64,000 nucleotides of DNA from the NCBI GenBank assembly GCA_033875315.1, contig JANRJG010000003.1, positions 62,001 to 126,000 on the forward strand, read 5' to 3'. Under the pieces are notes generated by a model that ran no database searches, was not told the origin of the DNA, and saw only the letters and a program-made list of their open reading frames with translations. Below are positions 25,153 through 33,287 of this stretch, piece after piece; within the stretch, counting starts at the first letter, position 1; each line of letters begins with the position of its first letter. The DNA is from Candidatus Methylacidiphilales bacterium (lineage in GTDB: Bacteria; Verrucomicrobiota; Verrucomicrobiia; Methylacidiphilales; CAZTYG01). Both the position numbers and the translations under genes were made by a program.

Positions 25153-27828
25153 CTAGGGATTGTTGGGTTGGGTGGCAGCGAGGGGGGTGATTTGTTTTTT
25201 GACTTCGACCAATACCTTGCCTTCGCGCGAGACCGCCACATCGGTCTTGCCCAGACTGCCGGTGGTAAACTGGATCTGGTCGTTCATTTTGCCGATCGAA
25301 ACCTGGAGCGCATCCCGTTTCGCGTTCCAAGTGGTCTGGGGAAGCGGATCACCGAAGCGGTGGGGATAAAGCAGGACCTTGAAATCGGGCGACACCGAAA
25401 GACTGGGAATGAGGAGGCGGCGGATGCGTCCATACTTTTTCGGATCGCTCTGATTGGGCTGTTCGACCACTTCCGGGTCGGGGCATTCGCGCGACGCGTC
25501 CGTGTTACGATTCAGGACCCTTACCAACAGCATGGGAGATCCCTCCTTGATGTCGACCGGCTTTTCCGGAACGCCCGGGAGGGCCTCATCCGGACGTTTC
25601 GCGGTTTGATCGGGATCGCTGCCCCAGAGCAGAATGTCCATCTCCTGCGGGCTCTTCTTTTGCAATTGCACGATCTGGAGGTCGTACTCGAGGAAAAGGG
25701 CCCAGTCATAGCGCTGGACGGCGTCGTCTTTTTGGATGTCATCGATGACCAACGCATAGGGATGCGGCCCGCGCACCAGTCCGGCGGTGCGGAAAGCCTT
25801 GCGTACCGGAAGAAACGGTTTGCGCACGTAGGGGGAGAGGGCGCCATTCGGTTGGATCCAGTGCGCATACTCAAATATGGGGCGATCCAGATAAGCATGG
25901 GGTTGCTTTGTGTAGGCGAAATCATTGCTGGTCTGTCTGACCGGTTCCCAGCCCTCTGGAATTTCCACCCGGTTGTTGCGCACATCATCTAGCGTGTAAT
26001 AGCCGCGGCTTTTCTCCAATCGCTTCCAGTTCCAATCCCAGGCATATTTGGCGTCTCCCACGGCAAAGGTGGCATCAGGTTGGTCGACGAAGTCCACCAC
26101 GCGTCCAGGGCTGCGGAGATCTTGGGATTCCCCATTGATGACAACAATGCTGTTTTCCGTCGATTTGAAGTTGGCGTAGCCATTGGGTGACCAGATGCGT
26201 CCGGCACCCGCCACCATGAGGGCATTACGGTCGGCGTATTCGTGTCCCCCATTTGCACCACGGGTGTGCATGTTGAGCATGAGGGCCTGGCGGTCCCATG
26301 AACTGCGGGTCATGAGGAGGGACCGTTCCCCACAAAAGAAGGTGTTGCCGAGGCCGAGTTTCGCCGGATCGTTGTTCGCAGGATCGAAATCGGCGGCATA
26401 CACGGCAAAGAAAATCATGGCGTTGAAATACCCGTCCGGACGGTCGGGCACCTTGCTGTAATCCTCACCCACCGCCTGGCGGAAATACCAGTCGACGGCT
26501 TTGTCTTCCGGGAAGACAAACTTCAGTCCCATCGTGTCCATGGAGGCGAATCCGCCCTGGCTGCCCCGGCTTCCGCCCAACAGGTCATATTTGTGGAAGC
26601 CGGTGAGCATCGGATTGGCACTGTGGGGCAGAAACGACCGGGCGTAGGCCTGGAGGTAGGGGTGGGCGGCGAGGTTCTCGAATCCGTAGGCCTTCTGGCG
26701 GCGCGAGAACATGATGACGCCGTCCATGCCGATCTGGTTTTTGGCCTCGCCCTCGAAGGTGGCCCCGGATTGGAACCAACCATAGGTGAGGAGATTGCGC
26801 CAGCCCCGGTACATCCCGCGCACTTTGAGGTCGTTGAACCCCTCCTCCCCCTCGATGGCCAGGACCTGGTAGAGCCAGTAGGAGAAGGTGGCCCAGTTGC
26901 TGCGGGAACTTTCAGCGGTGTTGAAGGTGCCGTAATTGTCGTGCGACCACGTGGTGGCGGCCAGTTCGGCGTGGATCTCCCGCCGCTGTTCCTGGGTCAT
27001 GGTGTTGAAGAGGAAGTCGTAGACGAAGGCCAGTTGGAACCCCCCGATGGGCTGGGCGATGGGGGGCAGGGTTTTCTTTTTCTTCTCCGCCTCGGCGGCA
27101 CGGGCCTGGGCCCTTTTGGCCTGGTCAATCCGGAGTGCGGTGATGACCGCCCGGGCCAGTTTGTCGGCGGCAGGACGGTCTTCTTCGACCAGACAACGCA
27201 GCGCCTCGAGGGCGAAGACATTCCAGTAGTAGGGCGGGACATCGGTGGCGCTGCCGTCGGCGAGGCTTTGGTAAAATTCGGCGGCTGCAGGGTTCTTGTA
27301 GTAACCGCTCTGTCCTTTGGCGGGCGACGGGTGTTTGGGTTGACCCATGCGAAAAAGGGGAACGCGTCCACGCAAACCCCCGAAGCTGCCATTCCACCGG
27401 TCGGGCTTGGCGTAGTCTGCGTTGTCGTCATAGGTTCCCTTGAGTGACTCCGTCCAGCAAAGGATGTTCTTCCAGATTTCCTGGCCGCAGCGGGTTTCCT
27501 TGATGCGTCTGCGCACCTCCGGCAGTTCAGACGGTCCGAACAGGATGCGGGGATGAATGCCCGGCTTGGGGGCCTGTGGAAGCTCGCGCACGCCTTTCGG
27601 GTCCATGGTGACCTGGCGCGAACCAAAATCGAAGAAGGGCGCCTGGCCCCAGATCGGATAGACGGTGGCCCCGTCGGGACCATTGTAGTTGCTGTAGGAA
27701 TCACAGGGCTTGTCCCGGAAGGGGGATTGCTCGACCGGGTAGATGCCCTGTTCGGGGGCGGCCGTTGCCCCCGGGTTCCATGAGCCCGACGTGCAGACCG
27801 CGACAATGAGAGTGATGAGGTGTTTCAT
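25153..27828 (-). CDS. Heparinase II/III-like polysaccharide lyase, exported
   Basis: ATG at 27828 gives MKHLITLIVAVCTSGSWNPG, a signal peptide; the product has 891 residues. Residues 90-460 are an alpha-rich toroid (HPRILFGPSELPEVRRR, DYAKPDRWNGSFGG, NNYGTFNTAESSRSNW-type segments around the mid part). A beta-sandwich region follows with GANGGHEYADRNALMVAG, matching the heparinase II/III motif where His and Asp face the sheet. Family enzymes cleave uronic-acid-containing polysaccharides by beta-elimination. Here it sits between a GH43 and a SASA gene (gaps 5 and 6 bp), so a lyase acting on an acidic plant-type backbone or side chain is inferred. A subfamily number cannot be given from sequence alone. 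Confidence 0.75.
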   Translation of the reverse strand: MKHLITLIVAVCTSGSWNPGATAAPEQGIYPVEQSPFRDKPCDSYSNYNGPDGATVYPIWGQAPFFDFGSRQVTMDPKGVRELPQAPKPGIHPRILFGPSELPEVRRRIKETRCGQEIWKNILCWTESLKGTYDDNADYAKPDRWNGSFGGLRGRVPLFRMGQPKHPSPAKGQSGYYKNPAAAEFYQSLADGSATDVPPYYWNVFALEALRCLVEEDRPAADKLARAVITALRIDQAKRAQARAAEAEKKKKTLPPIAQPIGGFQLAFVYDFLFNTMTQEQRREIHAELAATTWSHDNYGTFNTAESSRSNWATFSYWLYQVLAIEGEEGFNDLKVRGMYRGWRNLLTYGWFQSGATFEGEAKNQIGMDGVIMFSRRQKAYGFENLAAHPYLQAYARSFLPHSANPMLTGFHKYDLLGGSRGSQGGFASMDTMGLKFVFPEDKAVDWYFRQAVGEDYSKVPDRPDGYFNAMIFFAVYAADFDPANNDPAKLGLGNTFFCGERSLLMTRSSWDRQALMLNMHTRGANGGHEYADRNALMVAGAGRIWSPNGYANFKSTENSIVVINGESQDLRSPGRVVDFVDQPDATFAVGDAKYAWDWNWKRLEKSRGYYTLDDVRNNRVEIPEGWEPVRQTSNDFAYTKQPHAYLDRPIFEYAHWIQPNGALSPYVRKPFLPVRKAFRTAGLVRGPHPYALVIDDIQKDDAVQRYDWALFLEYDLQIVQLQKKSPQEMDILLWGSDPDQTAKRPDEALPGVPEKPVDIKEGSPMLLVRVLNRNTDASRECPDPEVVEQPNQSDPKKYGRIRRLLIPSLSVSPDFKVLLYPHRFGDPLPQTTWNAKRDALQVSIGKMNDQIQFTTGSLGKTDVAVSREGKVLVEVKKQITPLAATQPNNP

Positions 27829-27833
27829 ACAGA

Positions 27834-29363
27834 TTATTGGGGGAGATACTCGAACCAATCGAAATCGGCCGGGCCCGACGCCAGTTGGCCTGTTCCGGTG
27901 GCGTAAAGTGCGATGACCACCCCGTTGTATCCCCCGGTGACCTCGGTGCCGAGATAGCGGCTGTTGATGGTGGCGATCTCCTGGAAACTTCCGTCCGTTC
28001 CGACAAACCCGAAGTGATACAACTCCTTGGCCGAGACGATCCGCAGGTGAACCGGGCCGGCCTCCGGGAGAACCACCATGGCGGCCCGGTGGTGGATCAA
28101 TTCCAGGCGCGCCTCCACAACCAGCACCCGCTTGCCATTCTCCCGCGTGACAAAGAGGTCGTAGTGGTGCTCATGGGTCATGAACAGACTGAGACCCGCA
28201 CGATCCCCCGGATGGCACGGCTCGAATTCCAAATGCGCCGTAATCGTGGCGTGAAAATGCTGTTGGCGGCGGGCAACAAACGTCGGCGATGAGGGGTCAG
28301 AAAGGGATTCCGCCGTGCCGTGCAATCGCAGAAAACCCGGACGTTCCGTCAGTGAATAATGTTCCTCGACCGGATTGCGAAGGCGGATCCAGGGCAGGCC
28401 CAGTTGAGGGGCATCAAAATCATCGCGCACGGGAGGAACGGGAAACGGGTGGGCCGGAAGGACGGTGGCATCGACCTCGAGGGAGTTGGTGCCGTTGCGG
28501 TTGACCACCGGCCAGCCGTTTTCCCAGGTCACCGGGGCCAGACAGGTTTCGCGTCCCAGGGTGTGGACATCGCCGGCTGTTTTGCGGAAGGCCAGATGGA
28601 CCATCCACCAGGACCCGTCGGCGGCCTCGACCAAGTCGCCGTGCCCGGTGCCGTGCAGTTCTTCGTAGGCGTGTCGATTGGAGAGGATGGGATTGTGGGG
28701 ACAGGAGTCGTAGGGTCCCCGGATGTTGAGGCTGCGGGCGATGGTGACCATGTGGCCGTAGGCCGTCCCCCCCTCCGCGGCCAGGAGGTAATACCAGCCA
28801 TTGCGCTTGTAAATGTGCGGACCCTCCACGTAGCAACCTCCCGTGCCGCCCCATATTTTGTCCGGGCCGGACAGACGGCGGCCGGTTTGGATGTCGATTT
28901 CGCTTTGATAGATGGCACGCTCCATCCGGAAAACCAGGCCGCGGTTGGTTTGGAAGTAGGCCCGTCCGTCGTCGTCGAAAAAGAGGGAGGGATCGATTCC
29001 GCTCTGATCGACCCAGATGGGATCGGACCAGGGACCGGAGGGATCGGTGGCGGTGACATAGAAGTTCCGGTATTGCCCGGATTTGACCAGGGTGGTGGCC
29101 ATGTAAAAGACCCCGTTTTGGTGGCGCAGCGTCGGGGCGTAGATCCCGTCGGAACAGGGGCAACCCCCGAGATCGAGTTGGGACCTGCGGGTGAGCACAT
29201 GCCCGATCTGCCGCCAGTGCACCAAGTCGCGGCTGTGCCAGATCGGAACGCCGGGAAAATACTCGAAGGTGCTGTTGACCAGGTAATAGTCCGATCCCAC
29301 CCGGCAGACGCTGGGGTCCGGATAGAAACCAGGGAGAATGGGATTGGAGTATCCGCTTTTCAT
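27834..29363 (-). CDS. GH43-type glycosidase (beta-xylosidase / alpha-L-arabinofuranosidase group)
   Basis: ATG at 29363 gives a 509-residue protein with no signal peptide, so probably cytoplasmic. The GH43 five-bladed propeller shows the three acidic residues: YPDPSV with D16 (base), SGIDPSLFFDDDG with D124 (modulator) and YVEGPHIYK with E180 (acid). GHGDLVEAADGSWW follows. Residues about 315-509 are a concanavalin-like C-terminal domain as in beta-xylosidases (SPTFVARRQQHFHATI, GDRAGLSLF). Such enzymes usually remove xylose or arabinose from short oligosaccharides. It lies 13 bp after a SASA gene and 5 bp before the lyase. Together with the divergent GH52 gene it points to a xylose-bearing substrate. 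Confidence 0.87.
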   Translation of the reverse strand: MKSGYSNPILPGFYPDPSVCRVGSDYYLVNSTFEYFPGVPIWHSRDLVHWRQIGHVLTRRSQLDLGGCPCSDGIYAPTLRHQNGVFYMATTLVKSGQYRNFYVTATDPSGPWSDPIWVDQSGIDPSLFFDDDGRAYFQTNRGLVFRMERAIYQSEIDIQTGRRLSGPDKIWGGTGGCYVEGPHIYKRNGWYYLLAAEGGTAYGHMVTIARSLNIRGPYDSCPHNPILSNRHAYEELHGTGHGDLVEAADGSWWMVHLAFRKTAGDVHTLGRETCLAPVTWENGWPVVNRNGTNSLEVDATVLPAHPFPVPPVRDDFDAPQLGLPWIRLRNPVEEHYSLTERPGFLRLHGTAESLSDPSSPTFVARRQQHFHATITAHLEFEPCHPGDRAGLSLFMTHEHHYDLFVTRENGKRVLVVEARLELIHHRAAMVVLPEAGPVHLRIVSAKELYHFGFVGTDGSFQEIATINSRYLGTEVTGGYNGVVIALYATGTGQLASGPADFDWFEYLPQ

Positions 29364-29376
29364 GGAAGTTTCCGGA

Positions 29377-31386
29377 TCATTCTCGGTTGATGCTTTCGCC
29401 GGGCCAATCATCGGTGCGGAATGGACGCGCCGGCAATCCACTGGCATTAGTTAGGTTACAACCCACCGGGTCGTTGACAAAGGCATAGCGTGCCGCCACC
29501 GGCGCGGGAACGTCGGCATGAGAAACAACCACGCTATCCCCATCGATGCGGGCATCCGCATAGACAAACTTTCTATCCTCCCCGGCAATGGCAAAGCGCT
29601 TGAGCGTGCCGCCATCCGCGGATTTCAAACCGCCCGCGTGGCGGAATTTCAATCGCACGGACGAACCCTCGATGGCCATCGATTCATAAACCGGCCCGTA
29701 GGCTTCCACCGGCCTGCCATAAACCTCGCGAAGGGCCACCAAGGCCAGACGCCGGCCGACATCGCGCTTGTTGACCGGATGGACATTGTTGGAATCACCG
29801 ATATCAATGGCCACGGAAAGGTGGCATTGGGCCACCGTGTCGGCGGTGAGCGCCTGGGCTTCCCGCAATTCGGCCCAACCCGTTGTTTCCGCACCGGCGG
29901 CGGCCCAGTTGGGCAGTTGTTGCACAAGGAATGGAAAGTCGCCCCGGCCCCATCTCTGGCGCCAATCTTGGATCAGGATGGGAAGCAGGCGACGGTAGGC
30001 AAAGCCACGGCTTCCGTCCTGTTCACCCTGGTACCAAAGCACGCCACGGAAGGCAAAGGGAATGAGAGGGTGGACCATGCCACCGAAGAGTCCTGAACTG
30101 GTTCCAGACAAACCACCCTCGGGCACGGGAGGACGCAGCCCCATGGCCTCCGGAGTCAAGGGGGGGAAGGTTTTCTCGACGACAAACTGGCATTCGTCAC
30201 CGACCGAAGGAGAACCCAGTGCCTTGAAGCCGAAGGAGTCGAAGCCCCGGTTCAAGGGCGGCTTTTGACCGGTGTGAACCCGAAAACGGACGGCCAATAA
30301 GTTGGTCCCCTCCTTCACCAAGGAGGCCGGCACATCAAAATGGGCGTAACTTTTATAGAACGAAGGCGGCTCGGTGCCGAAGTCACCCAACTTTTGTCCG
30401 TTGAAGTAAACGGTGGCATAGGCCTCATCGATCTGGCCGAAGTCGATGCGGAAAGCTTTGCCGCTGCCACTTGCAGGCACGACGATCTCCTTGCGGATCC
30501 AACCAATACCACCGTCGGGCAGGCCGGCATTTTTCCATGCCGTTTTCAGCGGCAATAGCTTGCCGCCGGGCACCTGCCGATCAGCCAAATGCCACCCATT
30601 TTTTTCCCCTTCGTTGCCGGGATCGACGCGGCCGTTGGCTTGTTCCCATGTTTTCAGGGAAGCAGGGAATGCTTCGATCTGCTGCGGAAGCTGGAGCACA
30701 TTGGCGATTTGTTTTTCCGCGCGCTTCTTGAAACCCGGATCGCGGTCGAGCGCCTCTTTGCTGACCCAGGTTTCCGCAGAAGTGCCTCCCCAGGCCGCCA
30801 GAATCAGGCCGACCGGGACATCGAGTTGTTGTCGGATTTCCCTGGCAAAGTAAAAACCCGCTGCGGTGAATTCCCCCACACTCTGGGGAGAGCAAACAAC
30901 CCATTTCATAGCGGTTTCGTTGAGAGGCTGCAAAGATGGCGTGCGTGGCACGGCGGCATGTCGGATCAGCGGATGGTCAGCCGACGTCAGATCGCCCGCA
31001 TAATCCGGTGCTTTTTCCAGTGACTTCATCGTGGAAGCCATATTGGACTGGCCCGAGCAGAACCAAACTTCACCGACCAGAATGTCTTTGAGCGAAACCG
31101 ATTCAGCAGGCGAGCGGACGCGCATCTCCGCGCCCCCGGCATTTGCGGGCATCGGATCCAACCGAATCATCCATTTTCCATCCGCCGTGACCTGCGTGCT
31201 CTTGCTCTGGCCGGCAAATTCCACCGTCACGGTTTCCCCCGGTTGGGCCATTCCCCATACCGGGACCGGAACATCCCGCTGTAAGACCATGCCATCGGCA
31301 AAGACCCCTGAAAGAACCTTCCCCGAAAGCAATCCTGGAATCATGCATCCCGCGTAAATCAGCCAAGATGCACGCATATGTATCAT
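29377..31386 (-). CDS. Large SASA-family acetylesterase with an internal jelly-roll insertion, exported
   Basis: The 669-residue protein starts at an ATG (31386; another ATG lies three codons in). It has a short hydrophobic leader (LIYAGCMIPGLLSG). Blocks are a beta-sandwich (30-105), GEVWFCSGQSNM with Ser114, and LILAAWGGTSAETW near 195. Then comes an insertion of about 150 residues resembling a glycosidase-type jelly roll (IGWIRKEIVVPASG, ATVYFNGQKLGD, NLLAVRFRVHTG). The esterase resumes with VLWYQGEQDGSR and SNNVHPVNKRDVG. This split architecture is known in longer SASA proteins, where the insert may bind sugar. It is the first gene after a 104-bp gap, so it may begin its own transcription unit. 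Confidence 0.87.
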   Translation of the reverse strand: MIHMRASWLIYAGCMIPGLLSGKVLSGVFADGMVLQRDVPVPVWGMAQPGETVTVEFAGQSKSTQVTADGKWMIRLDPMPANAGGAEMRVRSPAESVSLKDILVGEVWFCSGQSNMASTMKSLEKAPDYAGDLTSADHPLIRHAAVPRTPSLQPLNETAMKWVVCSPQSVGEFTAAGFYFAREIRQQLDVPVGLILAAWGGTSAETWVSKEALDRDPGFKKRAEKQIANVLQLPQQIEAFPASLKTWEQANGRVDPGNEGEKNGWHLADRQVPGGKLLPLKTAWKNAGLPDGGIGWIRKEIVVPASGSGKAFRIDFGQIDEAYATVYFNGQKLGDFGTEPPSFYKSYAHFDVPASLVKEGTNLLAVRFRVHTGQKPPLNRGFDSFGFKALGSPSVGDECQFVVEKTFPPLTPEAMGLRPPVPEGGLSGTSSGLFGGMVHPLIPFAFRGVLWYQGEQDGSRGFAYRRLLPILIQDWRQRWGRGDFPFLVQQLPNWAAAGAETTGWAELREAQALTADTVAQCHLSVAIDIGDSNNVHPVNKRDVGRRLALVALREVYGRPVEAYGPVYESMAIEGSSVRLKFRHAGGLKSADGGTLKRFAIAGEDRKFVYADARIDGDSVVVSHADVPAPVAARYAFVNDPVGCNLTNASGLPARPFRTDDWPGESINRE

Positions 31387-31435
31387 AGTGGATTAAGGGA
31401 GGGAAAAACAGCCTTGGGAGACAAAGTAATGACTA

Positions 31436-31464
31436 AATTGCACTCTAATATGCAATTGTTTGCA
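31436..31464. promoter_or_regulatory. Array of TGCAA/TTGCA half-sites, candidate operator
   Basis: AATTGCA (31436-31442) and TGCAATT (31451-31457) form a 7-bp perfect inverted repeat with an 8-bp spacer. TGCAA (31451-31455) and TTGCA (31460-31464) form a second, overlapping one with a 4-bp spacer. The array lies 50-78 bp upstream of the start at 31386 (- strand), in the largest gap of the operon (31387-31490), which is AT-rich and codes for nothing. It could control an internal promoter for the eleven genes from 31386 to 10692. Confidence 0.4.
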
Positions 31465-31490
31465 TTTACAACCAAAAAAGCTCCGAGCCT

Positions 31491-33287
31491 TCATTCATGG
31501 GTTTTGATCGTCCAGGATGAAAAATCATAAACCCGCCTATGTCCATTATCGAGCAGAAGGGTCAAGGGCCCATTGGGCTGTTGATCCACGCTTTGGGTAG
31601 ACAGGATGGGGCGCAGTTCGGCTGCTGCCGGGTTGCCATCCCGGCATCTGGCCAGTGGGTCGGGTTTACCGGGAAGCCCGGCACGCAGACGGAGGGTGTG
31701 ACCGTCCAAATTGCGGAAAGAAATCCAGGGAGGATCGGCGGAGAGGTCGGAATCGATCTGGGTGTCCTGAGTGACAGCCCGGGCAAAGGCTTCCAATTGC
31801 CCGACTTCATCCGCTCCGGGATACCGGGCCGGAGGGGCGGTCTCGAGGATCCAACCGTTGCAACGATCCTCCGAACGGTAGAGATCCAGCTGTTCGTTTT
31901 GATCGGGCTTCTCCCAAGTGCCGGGCACCAGGGTCCGGAAGGCAAAAAGCACACGGCCCCCATGGCAGAAAATCCATCCCCCACGCTCGATTCGATGAAG
32001 GATGGCCCCTTGCCGGGTGAAGGGTGCGCGCAGCGTGCCAAATCCGTAGGCCTCCGGCACCCGGTGGATGCCGATGAGGGTCCCCTCATCCTGCATCACC
32101 CAAGCGTAGGGATTTTCCCCGTAGGCAAAAGCGTTGGGGATTTTCTCCCGGGGCCGCCGCCGGTTTTCCTGGAGGACGGAAAAGGTGCTGTCGGGTTTGT
32201 CGGATACCCATTTGAGCAGGGTTCGCCGTAATTCCTTGTAGTGGTAGCTGTCGGCGGGGATGTTGTCGCTCGTTTCGCTGGCAACAGCGTAGCCAGGGGT
32301 GACCCAAGCCATGGCGTAGGCACGGTCTTTCCCATCAGGTGAAACAAAAGCGCTTTGAACCGTGCGCCGGGGCGGGAGGGCGGCCTGCCAGGACGAAAGC
32401 CAGGGGGCGGGAAAGACCCGGCCGGGATGGGCGAGCCAATAGGTGCAGGATACCCCGCCCAGCCGGGCCGGGCGTTCACCGCCAAAGAAAAGATAGGCCA
32501 TGCCGGTGGTCGCACCGGCGCTGTCCGGACTCGTTTTGACCGAGCCCCAGTATTTGGCCCGGGCGGCCGCAGTGGTGTAATAGCCCTGGTGCCAGTGGGC
32601 CCCGGTATGGATGAGCATCCATTCCAGAGTCATCTGCGCCGCCCTCTGGAGCTCGGCGTCGCGGGCATATTCGGCCAACAAGCGCAGGGCCATCATGTCG
32701 GTCCCGAGGTAGAGCGGAGCGCCATATTCCGAGGCATTGCCCTTCACCGTGTCCTCCATGAGTTTCATCAGGCGCAATTTGCACATCTCCCGGATGCGCG
32801 GAGCCGGGTTGCCCGCGCGGTCGACGAGGTCGGGCCACTCTTGGGCGGCGATCCAGCCGCCGCCGTCCCGCATGAGCATGTAGTTCAGGGAAACCCCGAT
32901 GGATTTGGTATAGTCCCAAGTGGCGGCAAATGCGCGGAAACGGCCCGCGAGGTCGGACGGGATTTTTTCACGGTTGAGGCAGTAGCCATGCATGACGGCG
33001 TGCAGATTGAAAGGATCGGGTTTGGCCCGGAGGGTCGCCTCGATCATCCGTCCCATGGAAACGAGGGCTTCCTCCGCACGGATGCCGGTTTGGAGACGGG
33101 CGGCGTAGTGGGGCATCGCTTCCTTGGGAAAATCCGGATGGGCCGGGTCGTTTTCCGACAACCACCGGGCCAGGCCCTGGCCGCGTTCCTCCCAGTCGCG
33201 GCCAGCGATGTAGCCCCCGACCTCGGCGGAAAACAGGGACCCCGTCGAAAGCAAGAGGGCCAGGATGGGGACCGGGGCCTTGATCAT
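31491..33287 (-). CDS. Exported toroid-like protein with E-Y-x4-Y motif (paralogue 2)
   Basis: ATG at 33287 overlaps the upstream stop as ATGA, and the leader MIKAPVPILALLLSTGSLFS is a signal peptide. The 598-residue product is helix-rich to about residue 320 and beta-rich after it. E187, Y188 and Y193 (SEYGAPLY) and R243-A-K-Y246 correspond in spacing to the same residues in the proteins at 33284-35101 and 2313-4127. The C-terminus ends YDFSSWTIKTHE, very like YDFSRWTVEHNR of the neighbouring paralogue. No named family was recognised. Architecture and context suggest a polysaccharide lyase or hydrolase acting outside the cytoplasm, which remains inference. Confidence 0.68.
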   Translation of the reverse strand: MIKAPVPILALLLSTGSLFSAEVGGYIAGRDWEERGQGLARWLSENDPAHPDFPKEAMPHYAARLQTGIRAEEALVSMGRMIEATLRAKPDPFNLHAVMHGYCLNREKIPSDLAGRFRAFAATWDYTKSIGVSLNYMLMRDGGGWIAAQEWPDLVDRAGNPAPRIREMCKLRLMKLMEDTVKGNASEYGAPLYLGTDMMALRLLAEYARDAELQRAAQMTLEWMLIHTGAHWHQGYYTTAAARAKYWGSVKTSPDSAGATTGMAYLFFGGERPARLGGVSCTYWLAHPGRVFPAPWLSSWQAALPPRRTVQSAFVSPDGKDRAYAMAWVTPGYAVASETSDNIPADSYHYKELRRTLLKWVSDKPDSTFSVLQENRRRPREKIPNAFAYGENPYAWVMQDEGTLIGIHRVPEAYGFGTLRAPFTRQGAILHRIERGGWIFCHGGRVLFAFRTLVPGTWEKPDQNEQLDLYRSEDRCNGWILETAPPARYPGADEVGQLEAFARAVTQDTQIDSDLSADPPWISFRNLDGHTLRLRAGLPGKPDPLARCRDGNPAAAELRPILSTQSVDQQPNGPLTLLLDNGHRRVYDFSSWTIKTHE

